Assembly: GCA_030077755.1 (NCBI GenBank)
Contig: JAQJZZ010000001.1
Location: forward strand, 1-64,000
Direction of reading: 5' to 3'
DNA: 64,000 nt
DNA from: Filosporella fistucella
Lineage: Eukaryota > Ascomycota > Leotiomycetes > Helotiales
Shown here: piece by piece, positions 33,313 to 44,498 of the stretch
Layout of the letters: the number at the start of each line of letters is the position of its first letter
How positions within the stretch are numbered: position 1 is the stretch's first letter
The notes under the pieces: generated by a model
Databases searched by the model: none
What the model saw: only the letters and a program-made list of their open reading frames with translations
Told to the model about the DNA's origin: nothing
Made by a program: the position numbers and the translations under genes

Positions 33313-35056
33313 CGTTGCTTGTATTTGAAGTAAGACCCGCGTATTCCAATCCTTTCCCTATGACATCCAGCCCCATAGATATAGATATATACATGTTGAT
33401 TATGTCACGGAGATCATGAAGACATAGTTCCCGCTGTGGTTTGTACGTCAAAATGATCGACGTTTGCCATGGCTCATAGCGGGCGGTGCTGACAGAACGA
33501 CCGAATCAGACACTGGATCTGGGGGGTTACTGTGCCATGAAATGAGATGTTACGACAGGCTGCAGTATTTCAGGGGTCGAGGAGGCTCGCCCAGTGTGCT
33601 GGCCATGCTATGTCCTTGCTAAATTGCTAGCCATGCTGGCAAGCATCGGTGGAGGCAATCGCACGGTTTTACTGAGAAGGGAAATAAAAGTACGACGAAG
33701 ACTTCGTCGTTGGATGGTATCATGCCGCTTACTCATAACCGAATATAAGACTGCCCAGAATCACATGATCTGCTGTAGGGCTGCTATTACGAGATTTAGC
33801 TTCTTTTGTGATCTTTCCATCGGTCGATCTCGGTCGAACCGATTTTATTTTTAAGTTTGCGTCCCACGGTGAATTCGGTCCGTGAGGACTCATCGGCCAA
33901 GAAGGAGTAATCTTTCTGCAGGTAAGATGCTGCTGGATGCAGCAAGATATATGTCGAGAGCCAGCGAGAGTTTCGGTATACGATCTCTCTCATCATGAAT
34001 CATTTAAGCCAGACTCCAATTGGAATAGCTAGGGCCTATTTCAGTTATATGTCGCGAGGATTTTTGTCCATCATTGAGCCAGCCTCAATCGGGTTGCACT
34101 GGAAGTCATTTATGAGATGTCTTGTCCTTACGAGATTGTATAACAAGATAGAAAGTATTTGTACAAATACATTTTCCATCCTGGAGCCTTCCTCTCAATT
34201 GGTCTGTTGGCTGAAATGTTTACTCCGCCAGGATCTAGGACTAAACATTTTAATCAGTTCACTTTAGTTGGCACAAGCACGACTATCTTTCTACCCTTCT
34301 TCTTCTTCGAGCAGGTGGCAAATTGCTGTGTTCCCCATTCCCTGCCTTACCTTGAACGAGACATTGCCTATCTGATGAGATACAGAGCCGCCTCCACCAG
34401 CTGGTGAACCCCGCTATTCGCCAATTTACGGTTATCGCAGCGTCGTTGGTAGTTGAATTTTAGCACCCGAACCCCAGCCCGAGGACGATGTTTTGCCACG
34501 TCCTAGGGCTCTGTGCCTCTAACTCCAGCAGGGAAGTCCCCGAACCTCCCTTCTTGTGGGCCTAATGTCTCTGCCTCCCACTCTCCTTGGACATATATCC
34601 TGTTTGATATCACTCCTCTATATAGAGATAGATCCCTAATAACATGAATTTGAAGGTTCTAGTAATAATTATTGGAACGCTTTACCCCCACCAATTCATT
34701 CCAGAATATGCCTGCCTGGGATATCTAGGTCATGGGCGGCCAGGCCAGAGCTTCATTGTTTTTACTCTCGTGATGCAGTTTGCAAAGAAATATGACCAGA
34801 TCATAGATGAGCTCCCTATTCTGAAGCGTTCAAATTCTTTCGTTACCTTGAAGCCTGGGTAGCAATGTATTGTACTCACCTTCAAGGGATGCTCGCTGCC
34901 ATGTCGTTGCTTATACCCCGCAGCGAGGTTAACATAATCAGCCGGTGGGGACCAACGCACAAGTACAAGTACAACCACATCTCATCGGCACACCCTTAAT
35001 GAGGAACAAATATATCAAACGTTTCCCTCAGTTCTTTCATTTCAAATTCCGTCGCA
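33313..35056. other. long intergenic region without recognised gene
   Basis: About 1.7 kb. Only short unconvincing frames. A TATATCA near 35011 is likely the promoter of the alpha/beta hydrolase at 35057. Confidence 0.45.
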
Positions 35057-36272
35057 ATGTTCTTTGACACTGTGATACTTTGGGTTTATCTCCTGATCAG
35101 ACTGGCAGCAGCCTCTGTGCTGCCTAGACATGTGTCCCACAAAGAAACTGCTGCTCTGCGACAATACTTTTACGTGGGAGGAAACTATGTGAACACTACA
35201 TTGGGCCATATTCTAGTGGATCAGATGTATGTTGAAAAGCTGAATCCGTTGAAACCCTGTCAGCCATATCCCCTAGTGTTCATTCACGGAGCAGGCCAGA
35301 CAGGAACAGTAAGGCACCTAATCTGATCTGGTTCGAATGCTAAAGGGTCACAAGAACTGGCTCAATAAGCCAGATGGCAATGCAGGCTGGGCTTCATTTT
35401 TCTTGAAAAAAGGATATGTCATCTATATCATTGACCAAACTGAACGTGGTAGAAGCGCCTGGAATCCAATGGGAAACACTACATTGTCGGTGCTCCCAAC
35501 CGAGACAATAGAGAAACGGTTCACGGCACCTAAAGACTTCAATCTATGGCCGCAAGCGAAGCTACACAGTCAATGGCCAGGAGTAAGCTATACGTTTTCC
35601 ATTCCTGAAAGTATGCCAGCTAATAGATTATCACAGACAGGACTTCGAGGTGACCCTATCTTCGATGCCTACTTCGCTTCCACGATCCAATACAACCTCG
35701 ACCCTGTGGTTGTGGAAACAAAAATGCAAGCAGCAGGCTCAGACCTTCTGCGAAATATCGGTCCCGCAGTATTGATTGCTCATTCTCAAGGTGGCATCAT
35801 TCCATGGGTAATAGCAGAAGCTGTTCCTGAGCTTGTCAAAGCGATCCTCAGTCTTGAACCCAGCGGACCTCCGTTCAGTGAAGCCGTATTCAGCTCGGCA
35901 CGGAACAAACCCTGGGGTATCACGAATATCCCATTGACCTTCTCACCTACGGCCTCTAGCACAGGACTCCAAACGCAAACAATCCAAAACAACTCGTCTG
36001 GACTTCAAAGTTGTATTGTGCAAGCAGATCCGCCCAAACAGTTGACCAATTTGAAGAACATACCTGTACTCCTAGAGACGGCAGAAGCGAGCTATCATGC
36101 CGTTTATGATGACTGTACTTATTATTTTCTGCTGCAGGCTGGGGTACCAATCGAGAGGTTGAGGTTAAGTGATGTTGGGATACATGGAAATGGGCATTTG
36201 CATTTTATGGAAGAGAATAGTGATGAAATTGCAGAGGTTTTAGAGAGGTGGATCAAGAAGACTGTGGGATAA
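35057..36272 (+). CDS. secreted alpha/beta hydrolase
   Basis: Three exons (35057-35308, 35346-35582, 35637-36272) give 374 aa. A hydrophobic signal sequence of about 20 residues ends before SVLPRHVSHKE. The fold markers are VFIHGAGQTGT (oxyanion hole), VIYIIDQTERGRSAW, nucleophile Ser213 in LIAHSQGGIIPW, and a late histidine in GIHGNGHLHFMEEN. The middle intron is set by QWPG/TGLRGDPIFDAYFAST. The protein resembles fungal secreted esterase/lipase-like hydrolases with an AHSQGG elbow; the substrate is not readable. It is unrelated in sequence to the TAP-like hydrolase upstream. Confidence 0.9.
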
Positions 36273-36714
36273 ATGGCAGCTTTGGGGCGCTTGAAAGTTG
36301 TATTACAACCCCCTCATTAAGCTTTATGATTATTGATTTAAAGTGTGGCACTTAGCTGTCCTCGCTGGCTACGCAAGTAAGGAAAGTATTCGACTAGAAG
36401 CTAAGATTGTTCCCAAGATAATATGAAGGGTGCTGGAATAAAGGCTGCGAGGCGTACATTATTGTTTAAATGACCCTGCTATTTATCATCAAGTTGCTTA
36501 TAGTTCATCTCATGTTTCAGAAGACTGCATGTTACTCATATCACATAACTCAAATTCAAATTCAGGTTTAAAATAATTTATTGATAGACTTACCATCCTC
36601 GCTTTCTACTTGCAGTAGACTAGCCATTTCCGATAAATTAATCATACAGGTCCAATCCGGTGATACTTACCTATTTTTCTTTCTCGTCCATGCATTTCGG
36701 ACGGTCACCACCAA
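36273..36714. other. convergent intergenic region
   Basis: 3' flanks of convergent genes; AT-rich from 36480 to 36600, nothing else seen. Confidence 0.5.
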
Positions 36715-37653
36715 TTAGTTATATGGTTCAGATGTTGACTTGGAAGCTGGCTGGGAAGCCGACCCCTTAGTCCTAGTAACAAATGTAGTGATTGTGGCGG
36801 TACCAGAGGAGTTGGCAGGCTTCGAAGCTGGCTGGGAAGCTGATCCCTTAGTCTCGGTGACAGGTGCCGTCTTTGTATTTGTACCGAAAGCGACAGTGGT
36901 GCTGTCTGCAACCTTGGGGCTTTTTGGCTGGCCGAGACCTGGAATTGTTTCGAATTGGCCCCCAGATATGCCCGCCGTGGCTTTAGTCTGCTTTGATGAG
37001 CTTTCATGCCCGATGATGGGGGAGACAGACACTTTAGATGCCCGATCCCGAGATGACGGTGTCTGAGTTGCTAGCGTCTTGGATGATGTACCAGTTGCCT
37101 CGGAGACTACCGCTGTGGTCTTTGCCTGTGTAGGAGTGGAAGCTGATCCGATGATGGTGCATGGTGCCTGGCTTTCTGTCGTAGGTTGGCATCCAACACG
37201 ACCATCAGTAGGATTACCTTGAAGTCTGCCGTTGGGCTCCAGGTACCACGAGCACTGTCTCCCATTGAGGCAAGAGGCATCATCGAAGATTCGGCACTTA
37301 AATTTCATCTCATTACACTCAAATGGAGTTTGGTTAACCATGAATCCATCTGCGTTGCATCGTGTCCCATAAACCTCATTGCACTCCATACCAGCCATCC
37401 CGTGGTGGCAGTCAAGCTCGTAGTGTTTCCCGTCAGGAAGGGGAGCACTTGTCGGCTTCGATTCAGCTCCGCTATATGTGTAGCGTGTGCTAAATTCTGT
37501 GGCAGTATAGAAGATCAAGTCTCCACCAAACACACCTTCAGGGAGAATATCTGACGCTGTTGGTACTGGCCCAGTTGGGGTATGAAAATCATCATCAGAG
37601 TGGGCAACGGCGTGTGAGGCCACCAAGGCCAAAATGATGAGAGATTGTTGCAT
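36715..37653 (-). CDS. secreted Ser/Thr-rich protein with a cysteine domain
   Basis: Intronless 312 aa. A signal peptide (LIILALVASHAVA) is followed by a ~115-residue domain with paired cysteines (YELDCHHGMAGMECNEVYG, RCNADGF, FECNEMKFKCRIFDD, SCLNGRQCSWYLEPNGR, GRVGCQP). From about residue 165 the protein is dominated by Ser, Thr, Ala and Pro, ending in two near-identical repeats around TKGSASQPASK. Such a stalk is usually heavily O-glycosylated and attached to or exposed at the wall, though no hydrophobic GPI-signal tail is present. No enzyme motif is seen. A carbohydrate-binding or wall role is only a guess. Confidence 0.85.
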   Translation of the reverse strand: MQQSLIILALVASHAVAHSDDDFHTPTGPVPTASDILPEGVFGGDLIFYTATEFSTRYTYSGAESKPTSAPLPDGKHYELDCHHGMAGMECNEVYGTRCNADGFMVNQTPFECNEMKFKCRIFDDASCLNGRQCSWYLEPNGRLQGNPTDGRVGCQPTTESQAPCTIIGSASTPTQAKTTAVVSEATGTSSKTLATQTPSSRDRASKVSVSPIIGHESSSKQTKATAGISGGQFETIPGLGQPKSPKVADSTTVAFGTNTKTAPVTETKGSASQPASKPANSSGTATITTFVTRTKGSASQPASKSTSEPYN

Positions 37654-38143
37654 GGTGAGAGTTGCGTGATTTGATGGGCTTTGGGCGATTTCGAAGAGAA
37701 TGGTTGTAGATTTTGGGTATGAGTGTGTTCTGTATGTGGATTGGGTGTTTTGGATTGAATGAGAAAAGAATTTGACGGGAGATCACTGATCTTTTATGCA
37801 GATATGAATGAGATTGTTCCTTTGAAAAAGACAAGATCAACCGAGAAATTCAGTGGGAACAGACTTTGTTCATCAGCCCCCTTTGTATTCTTCCTGATAG
37901 TGTGAATAAGAGTCGTACAAGAAACATCGCAAAACATAAAATTGTTTGTTGAAAGCGACAATAGCATTGTTCTTCCTTGTTGGCTCGGGTTTTAGAGCAA
38001 AGACGAGAGCTGTCTCGAATACTAGGAACAAAGTAAAAGGTTCAACTCAACTATTCTTGTTGATCAAAATGACCTTCAGGATTGTTCTGTGCTAGACAGG
38101 AATTCAACTGTAACTCAAAACAGGCTGAAAATGATGCACAGCT
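37654..38143. other. intergenic region
   Basis: Upstream region of the secreted protein and 3' flank of the SDR gene; nothing else seen. Confidence 0.45.
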
Positions 38144-39142
38144 TCATTGGGCAAACAAACCACCATCGACTCCCACGACTTTATTTGTGACATACCCTGT
38201 TTTCACCATCCACAACACTGTTTCAGCGACTTCCTCTGGAAATCCCAGTCGACCAATAGGTATTCCTGAATTGCATTAGCCTAGGGGCAGCACATTTGCT
38301 TCTCTACACGTATGCCATACTCTTTGCAAGCTCCTCGTTGCTCCCAGGCAGCATGGTAGTATCCTGTATCAAGGCTGGAGCAACCCCATTCACAGTAATG
38401 CCACTTTTGGCATATGTACCAGCCAGCCAATGTATCAACCCATGAAGAGCTGACTTTGATGATCTGTTCCCCTCAGCAAATTGAAGACTGATAAGGTAGT
38501 CAATAAACGCACGCATAATGTGGCCCAACGACCCCGCCATTAAACCCGGCCACGCTGGAGCAGAATATCACTCTGCCCCGACCCAATTCCTCCATCCGGG
38601 GCAAGCACAGCTGGGTCAGGAGAAATGCAGAGCCACAATTTGCTCGCCACGTGTGCTCGAAATCTTCAATTGACACTTCGGTAATTGATTTGATCCCGCT
38701 CTTCAGCGTCAGACCAGCATTATTGAAAAGAATCGTAGGATTTCCAATCGTATTCACAACTTGAGCATGCAGCGTGCGAACCTACAAAATCATCATTGTC
38801 AGCATTAACACACGATAAAAGAGCGTAGTTGAGACAGGTCTCATGCTTCAAAATAGGGAACGAGGGGCCCGAGGGAGTGCGGGGTAATTGCCACAAGGTA
38901 GAGTACCAGTACCTACTCACCTCGTCATATTTCGTCAGATCAGCTTTGAATGCTTCAGCTACAACGCCTATTACCTTCAGTTCCTTGACCAAATCCAGAG
39001 CCCTTTGCTCTGATGAATGGTAATGGACAGCGATAGCGCAACCCAGATTAGCCAGGGCAAGACATGTTGCTCTTCCTATCCCGCCGCTCGCGCCAGTGAC
39101 AAGAGCTAGATGTGTGTGGAGATCGGTGACTAGGGCTGGCAT
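38144..39142 (-). CDS. short-chain dehydrogenase/reductase, FabG-like
   Basis: Four exons (39142-38921, 38781-38513, 38463-38321, 38265-38144) give 251 aa, the normal length for a classical SDR. The NADP-binding TGASGGIG is at residues 16-23, NNAG follows ILF, and the catalytic Tyr163-Lys167 lies in HYASSKSALHG, created by splicing at GC/A. ITVNGVAPALIQDT and the final VVGVDGG are typical of 3-oxoacyl-[ACP] reductase-like members. The last exon begins after an A/GA split codon (KRIPIGRLGFPEEVAE). It probably reduces a ketone with NADPH; whether in fatty-acid or secondary metabolism cannot be told. Confidence 0.92.
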
Positions 39143-39740
39143 GTTTCAAAGATATGATCTTTCGATATTAGATACCAAAGATTCAAGATGGACTATTCGA
39201 TAGATGGTCGGAAAAAGTGAAAATGGAGAGATGATGATCATGCAAAAGGCTACTGCTATCGCCGATAAAGCCGACAAGTCACTTGACTATCTTTTTCGTG
39301 CATCACATATAGGGGAAGGGAGAATTCAACACAATTGGACTATGTTTATCCTTTGCTGTATCATATTTGTCCGCAGTTACAAAGCACTGAACAAGCCACC
39401 AGGCACGAGGCTTCTCAAGACGAAAATTTGCTGATCAATAGAAATTCATTGGCAAGCACACCCTATTCAACAATAGTAGAACGCGGAAAGCAAGAACACA
39501 TATCTCGGCATAACGTCCGCCCAACTTACAAACATAGGAAATCCACTAGACCCCGATATATGCAGACAATTGCGCCTAACCAACCCATAATGTTACAGCC
39601 AATGACGCCAGAATAAATGCAGGTCCCAGCAGATTAGATCGCGCACCGATGCGTCTAGTGAGGCGAGACCACTATGAGACACTTCTACCATCCGCCTTGC
39701 GCCTCAGTGGCCAATGAAGCTTCCTCCAGAGAGAAACCCA
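39143..39740. other. intergenic region
   Basis: About 0.6 kb; nothing recognised. Confidence 0.45.
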
Positions 39741-40169
39741 TCATTTCTTCGCTTTGGTGAATTGCTCATATCTTCTTCTCTCACGCTCATGTTGTTCGTA
39801 GTCTTCGTATTTCGCGTCGGAGGTAACCGGCGCATATTTATCATAGCCAAGTGAACCCTGGTTGTGGATTGACACGTTACCATGTCTTGCTGTTGTGACC
39901 TCGTGGCGGGCTGGGAAGTCAATGTTAGATGTGCTACCTCTAGTGGACGTGGAGGACAAACCATTGTCTGGAACCCTACTACGTTCAACATCCTCTCGCA
40001 TTGTGTATCTTGGATTCGAGGATGTGGTCTCTCTCGGAGAGTAATACCCTGCCGATGTCCTGCTGCCAGAAGATGTTCGAGAATCCATCGAGGAGTCGCG
40101 CGACTGAGTAGGCTTTTCGTAATGTATAACAGGTTTTCGGGAGGGAATCTGACTCGAACTGGTGGACAT
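39741..40169 (-). CDS. small disordered hypothetical protein
   Basis: 142 aa from ATG 40169; the open frame extends upstream but without another ATG. The composition is polar and Ser/Arg-rich (SRDSSMDSRTSSGSRTSAG) with no predicted fold, ending in a charged helix (YEDYEQHERERRRYEQFTKA). No signal peptide or known domain. Ser- and Arg-rich low-complexity proteins of this size are common in Pezizomycotina. It could be a real small gene or the last exon of a larger one. Confidence 0.5.
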   Translation of the reverse strand: MSTSSSQIPSRKPVIHYEKPTQSRDSSMDSRTSSGSRTSAGYYSPRETTSSNPRYTMREDVERSRVPDNGLSSTSTRGSTSNIDFPARHEVTTARHGNVSIHNQGSLGYDKYAPVTSDAKYEDYEQHERERRRYEQFTKAKK

Positions 40170-41379
40170 TCTCGCGGATTCGTTTCTCTGAAGGGGTTCG
40201 TGACTGAAAGTGTATAGGACGATGTAAAGTGTGATGATAGAGAATCTGCTTGTCAATATTCTGTGGATGGAATCAAAGAAAGTTGCTACTTATACCACTT
40301 TGAATTGGATATTAAATGCCCTAGTTGACTGCCTGGAAACTAATTGTAGGGCATTCTTCAAGAATTGGGGCGGAGAACTGCTGCCCCTAAGATATTTGCT
40401 TCAAATGTCCTCGGTGAACGAAACTGCGCCATGCTATCCTCGGTGAGAAAGAACAAACATAGGAACTCATTCCACGAGTCAAAAAGAGATCTGGAACGAC
40501 AGAAAGAAAGGCTTCCAGCTTGCATGAGGCGCATGTATCCAGAAAAAAAGGTTAAAAGCGAAAGGGCAACAATTTTTGCTCGCCACAGTCCCAACGGCCG
40601 CCTTCTGCGTCATGGGCAGAATCTGGTCCAGTATGTGCTGAATCCATGGCCCAATAGAACATACCACAGGCACTTGTGGCCGAATCTGTTGCTGAGGCTG
40701 TGTACAAAAGCCGCAAACGGCTTCTCACAAGGCGACTTTGAAAGGCTGAGACTGGATCGACTCTGCCAACAAACAATCTTAAAGACCGCAAACAATCCAT
40801 ATGCGAGGGTAGAGATTGGAGTTCCACCATAGAATAGTAAAGGCGAGTGCTTGCTCGTCTGCTGGTTGTTGCCTGAAATTAGGGTGCCTTTCTCTCCAAG
40901 CTGAAAGAAGCTGCTGACACAGGGCTCACTGTGGAACTTGGCAGCCCTGTGTTTGACAACATTTATTGTCGCAGAGCCGAGATAGAGAGCAGATTGGCAT
41001 CCAGGATATTGTTTGTGGCATTACTGGTTTCGGCATACAGGATAACCGTACGGGAGTCAGTCTCTTGATGAGAAGAGGCTGTGATGGAAAGGAGAGGAGG
41101 AAGAGCATGAGACGATGTGATGTGAGGGTGGGAGAAGAGAAAATATGCGCTAGCCAATTCTGGTCTTCCCCGCTATCATCAACTTGAGGCTACGTCTCCT
41201 GCATGCAATATATGACCGGGCCATACATGTACAAGCAACAAGCATAACAAGGAAGCTCGTTCAATTCAACGTGTCCAGATCCAAAAAAGGTACCTACACT
41301 ACTCCCCATTCTCCAGCTATCATCAATCCCAATTTCTGCACAACATACTGAATCTCAATTACCACCAGCTCAATTGACA
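40170..41379. other. intergenic region without recognised gene
   Basis: About 1.2 kb. The plus strand has a 155-codon open stretch at 40365-40832, but it starts without ATG and has no recognisable pattern. Confidence 0.4.
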
Positions 41380-42061
41380 ATGCGTTTCTTCACCCTTGCC
41401 GCCCTGGCTACCGCAGCTAGCAGTGTCCTCGCTGCCGAAGTTGGAGTCGAAATCACAAGAGCAGTGGAGTGCGAACGAAAGACTCAGCGTGGTGACAAGA
41501 TCTCCGTTCACTACAAAGGCACTCTTCAATCAGATGGCTCCGAGTTCGACGCCAGTTACAAGAGAGGACAGCCGTTGAGCTTCACCGTTGGAAAGGGACA
41601 GGTCATCAAAGGGTATGTTCTACTCCCGAAAACCATGCGGGAGGCAGGGTAACTGTCTGGGAATATGGGTGACAGTAGAATTGATGCTGACGTCTGCAGA
41701 TGGGACGACAACCTTTTGGATATGTGCATTGGGGAGAAGAGAACCCTTACTATCCCCCCTGAGTTCGGTTATGGTGACAGAGCCATGGGTCCAATCCCAG
41801 CAGGCAGCACGTTGAGTACGTATTCCCAAGTTAAAGCAGAGTATTTCCTAATCTTGGACAGTCTTCGAGACCGAGTTGATGGGCATTGATGGCGTCAAAG
41901 CCCCCGAAAGCATCATCGAGAAGACATCGAGCAGTATTGCAAGCAAAGCCACCGAGGGTGTCAAGGCTGCAGTCGAGAGCAAGGTCGCAGAGGCTGCTGA
42001 AGCTATCAAGACTATCATCGCCGATACCGACGGCGACGGACAGGAACACAACGAGTTATAG
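41380..42061 (+). CDS. ER FKBP-type peptidyl-prolyl isomerase
   Basis: Three exons (41380-41612, 41700-41815, 41862-42061) give 182 aa. A signal peptide ([16 protein letters not shown]) leads into the FKBP domain: [60 protein letters not shown] and IFETELMGI. The core active-site residues (Tyr, Asp, Phe, Trp, Tyr) are present. A helical Ala/Glu/Lys tail of about 60 residues follows and the protein ends HNEL, a likely HDEL-type ER retention signal. It should assist proline isomerisation in folding secretory proteins and is probably sensitive to FK506-type ligands by family. It corresponds to the FKBP2 type with a longer tail. Confidence 0.94.
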
Positions 42062-42199
42062 ATGATCCAGGACTTGTGACAATCGGCCGTCTGGAGTATA
42101 TTGCATGGTCTTGATTTGATGATAGAACTAGGGCACAAAGCAACACATTTATAGACGTTGGACGTTGAAACTTCGAAGCATCTTGCCCATTTTGCCCTT

Positions 42200-43764
42200 T
42201 CAACTCAATGCCAGCTTATCACGGAGCTGTAGCTCCTTGTGCAAGGCACACGACTCCCAATTCACACTTCCCGTGCCTTCAACTGATTTTTCATTTACTT
42301 GGGACTCACTCAGGACCTTCTCCACGACCATAGCGCATAGCTCTGCATCCCACATCCCCTCTCTTCTCGGTATTGTCTTCACCAGACACTCCTGCGCTCT
42401 GCATCGAATCTTCATATTCTTGCACTTCATAGCTACAAAGAATAAAGGAGCCACGATACCTAAATCAGATGAGAAGTCAATCGTTTTTGGTATCTGCTGT
42501 GTCAATCTTCCCGAGTTGACGATATCTGCCAAGACTAAAATTTCTTCAAACAGAGGCTCATTTGAATGAGCAATAGTGATCACAATCGTAATGATTATAT
42601 GGTATATTTTCAATAGACAAGCAGCTCGTAGGACTCGATCCGTGTCGTTGTTCTTTGTGTCCAGTCTAGCCAGGAAGTCTTTTAGCATTGTCTCCCATTG
42701 TTTTAGTTCTGCGAAAGCCCTCAGATGCCCTATTGTGAAAACAGCGGGTGTCGAGGTGTTCATCCTTATGCTATCTAGCTCATAAAGCGTCTCGGCTCCA
42801 ATTACGTTCAATGCGTACTGGGCATGTTCGATGTTTTGAAAGGAAGTTCTCTTTTCGAATTGGGTGACTTGGTTCACCTCCAACCAAAGTGACATGCGAT
42901 CGTCCATAGAAGCAGGATTCAGAAATACCAATGCTTGAATCGACAATCGCATGAGAGTTGGAGCAAAAGTCGCTTGACGTGCCAAGAATTGAGAGTCTTG
43001 GGACGACCGGAGCGAGTTTAAGATTTCTATACCAGAGCGCAAGTGGATGAGAGCCGAGCGGTAGCGGCCAAGAAAAGAGTCGAATACGACAAAAAGTATA
43101 CAGGCTGTAAGGGCAGCGTTTTGGTTGTCCTGATCTTGCTGGCTACAATCTGCAGAGGGCGTCGACCTGGTGGATATACAAGAGATCAAAGAATGGAGGT
43201 GCCGAAGAGCCAGACTGCTTTGGGACAGCGCGAAGACAAAACTTGTGGGCGAGGCTAATGTTGAGGGTGATAACTGTCCCGAAGAGAAGTGTTGGTGCAA
43301 TGCTCCAAGTGCAATGCACGAATGGAGTATACACGGGATGAGTAGGGTAGGAGAGTCGACGAGAGAAGTGAAGAACATACTCGTGGAATACCCGGCTAAA
43401 GATTGTGCAGTATGTTTGGTGAAAAAGCTCAGGCTACGGCGCTCCTGTGGCGAGAGTGCAAAGATGAGAACGTTCACTTGTGGCTGCTGCTTTGGTTGTA
43501 CATGGAGGGGAGTGGCTGCACCGTCAACCCTAGGTGGCTGGGAGGCTTCTTTCCCTCTAGATTCATAACCCTCACATATTCTTTGGGCTTTCCTGCATCG
43601 TTTGCAGGAAGGTCTGGTCTCATCACATTTCACGTGCCGTTTCCTATGCTTACAATTAGACATCTCGTGGCTGCTGGCTTTGCTCTACGGCGAGCTCACT
43701 TGCATGTTACACAACCTGTGCGGACAGGTGTTCCACAAACTCGGTACATTCTTGGCTTCTCCAT
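42200..43764 (-). CDS. Zn2Cys6 transcription factor
   Basis: Two exons (43764-43700 and 43643-42200) give 502 aa. The intron again splits the zinc cluster: RTGCVTCK ends exon 1 and KRHVKCDETRPSCKRC follows, with ligands Cys18, Cys21, Cys28, Cys35, Cys38 and Cys45. The acceptor at 43644/43645 was chosen because it restores a canonical cluster. The remainder is a helical regulatory region (SFFTKHTAQSLAGYSTSMFF; ACILFVVFDSFLGRYRSALI) found in many fungal regulators whose zinc finger is followed by a DUF3468-like domain. Its 3' end lies close to that of the FKBP gene (convergent, about 140 bp). Confidence 0.93.
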
Positions 43765-44498
43765 CTTCGATTCCTCCTTCTGGTAGTCACGAAAGCCGCG
43801 GGATAATGTTGACGATTTCTTCGATATTTATCTGCAATATGCTGGAAAAAATGGCCGTCTTACACGAGCGTTTGTAAATGTAAAAGAGAAACACCAGCTG
43901 AAATTTAAAAAGAGGGAGATTCTATCAAGAAATCAACAGCCAAAATTATCAGGAGACCAGGTGTTTTGTGCAAAGCCTACTTTTGGTTAGATGCCTACGA
44001 GATGCAGGGGGCAGCCGGGTTCAAGTCACCCCGCATCACGTGTATATCAAGCTCTCCCGTCCTCCCAGTGTGGACTCTTCCCACCAGTGTGCTATGCTTA
44101 CAGGTTTGATCGAGATAGTTCCCTGTAGGCCTGTGTAATTGTGACAATATCACAAGTTTTGTTCCTCTTCCGTGCAAGCGGACTGATTCAATTGTTACAT
44201 ACGAATATTAAACCACAAGCAAGTTTGTTGAATATGCACCCCACACCTGAATCTGTCTTTCACGCGTATTGCGCTATACATGGCACTATAATTTTATCAT
44301 CAGCCACATCATGAACTTGAGCTATAAATATACGGGCTCCTGTCGCTGGATCTAAAATTTTCCAAACACCTTACATCTACGGCCAGGGGTTTATATCGCA
44401 CTTTCAATTAACATTTGTTACAGTTGTGCACAAGGACTCATGGCATCAGAAAAAAGTAATGAGTTCCTATTTTATCTTGTCCTTGTCCTAGCTAACAT
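43765..44498. other. intergenic region
   Basis: About 0.7 kb. A short piece at 44012-44037 resembles the T-arm of a tRNA but no cloverleaf forms. Nothing else recognised. Confidence 0.4.

Noticed and set aside
40365..40832. 155-codon open frame
   Set aside because: It lacks an ATG at its start, has no recognisable domain and composition looks random.
44012..44037. tRNA-like T-arm (GGTTCAAGTC)
   Set aside because: The flanking bases do not form the T stem and no acceptor, D or anticodon arm can be folded around it.
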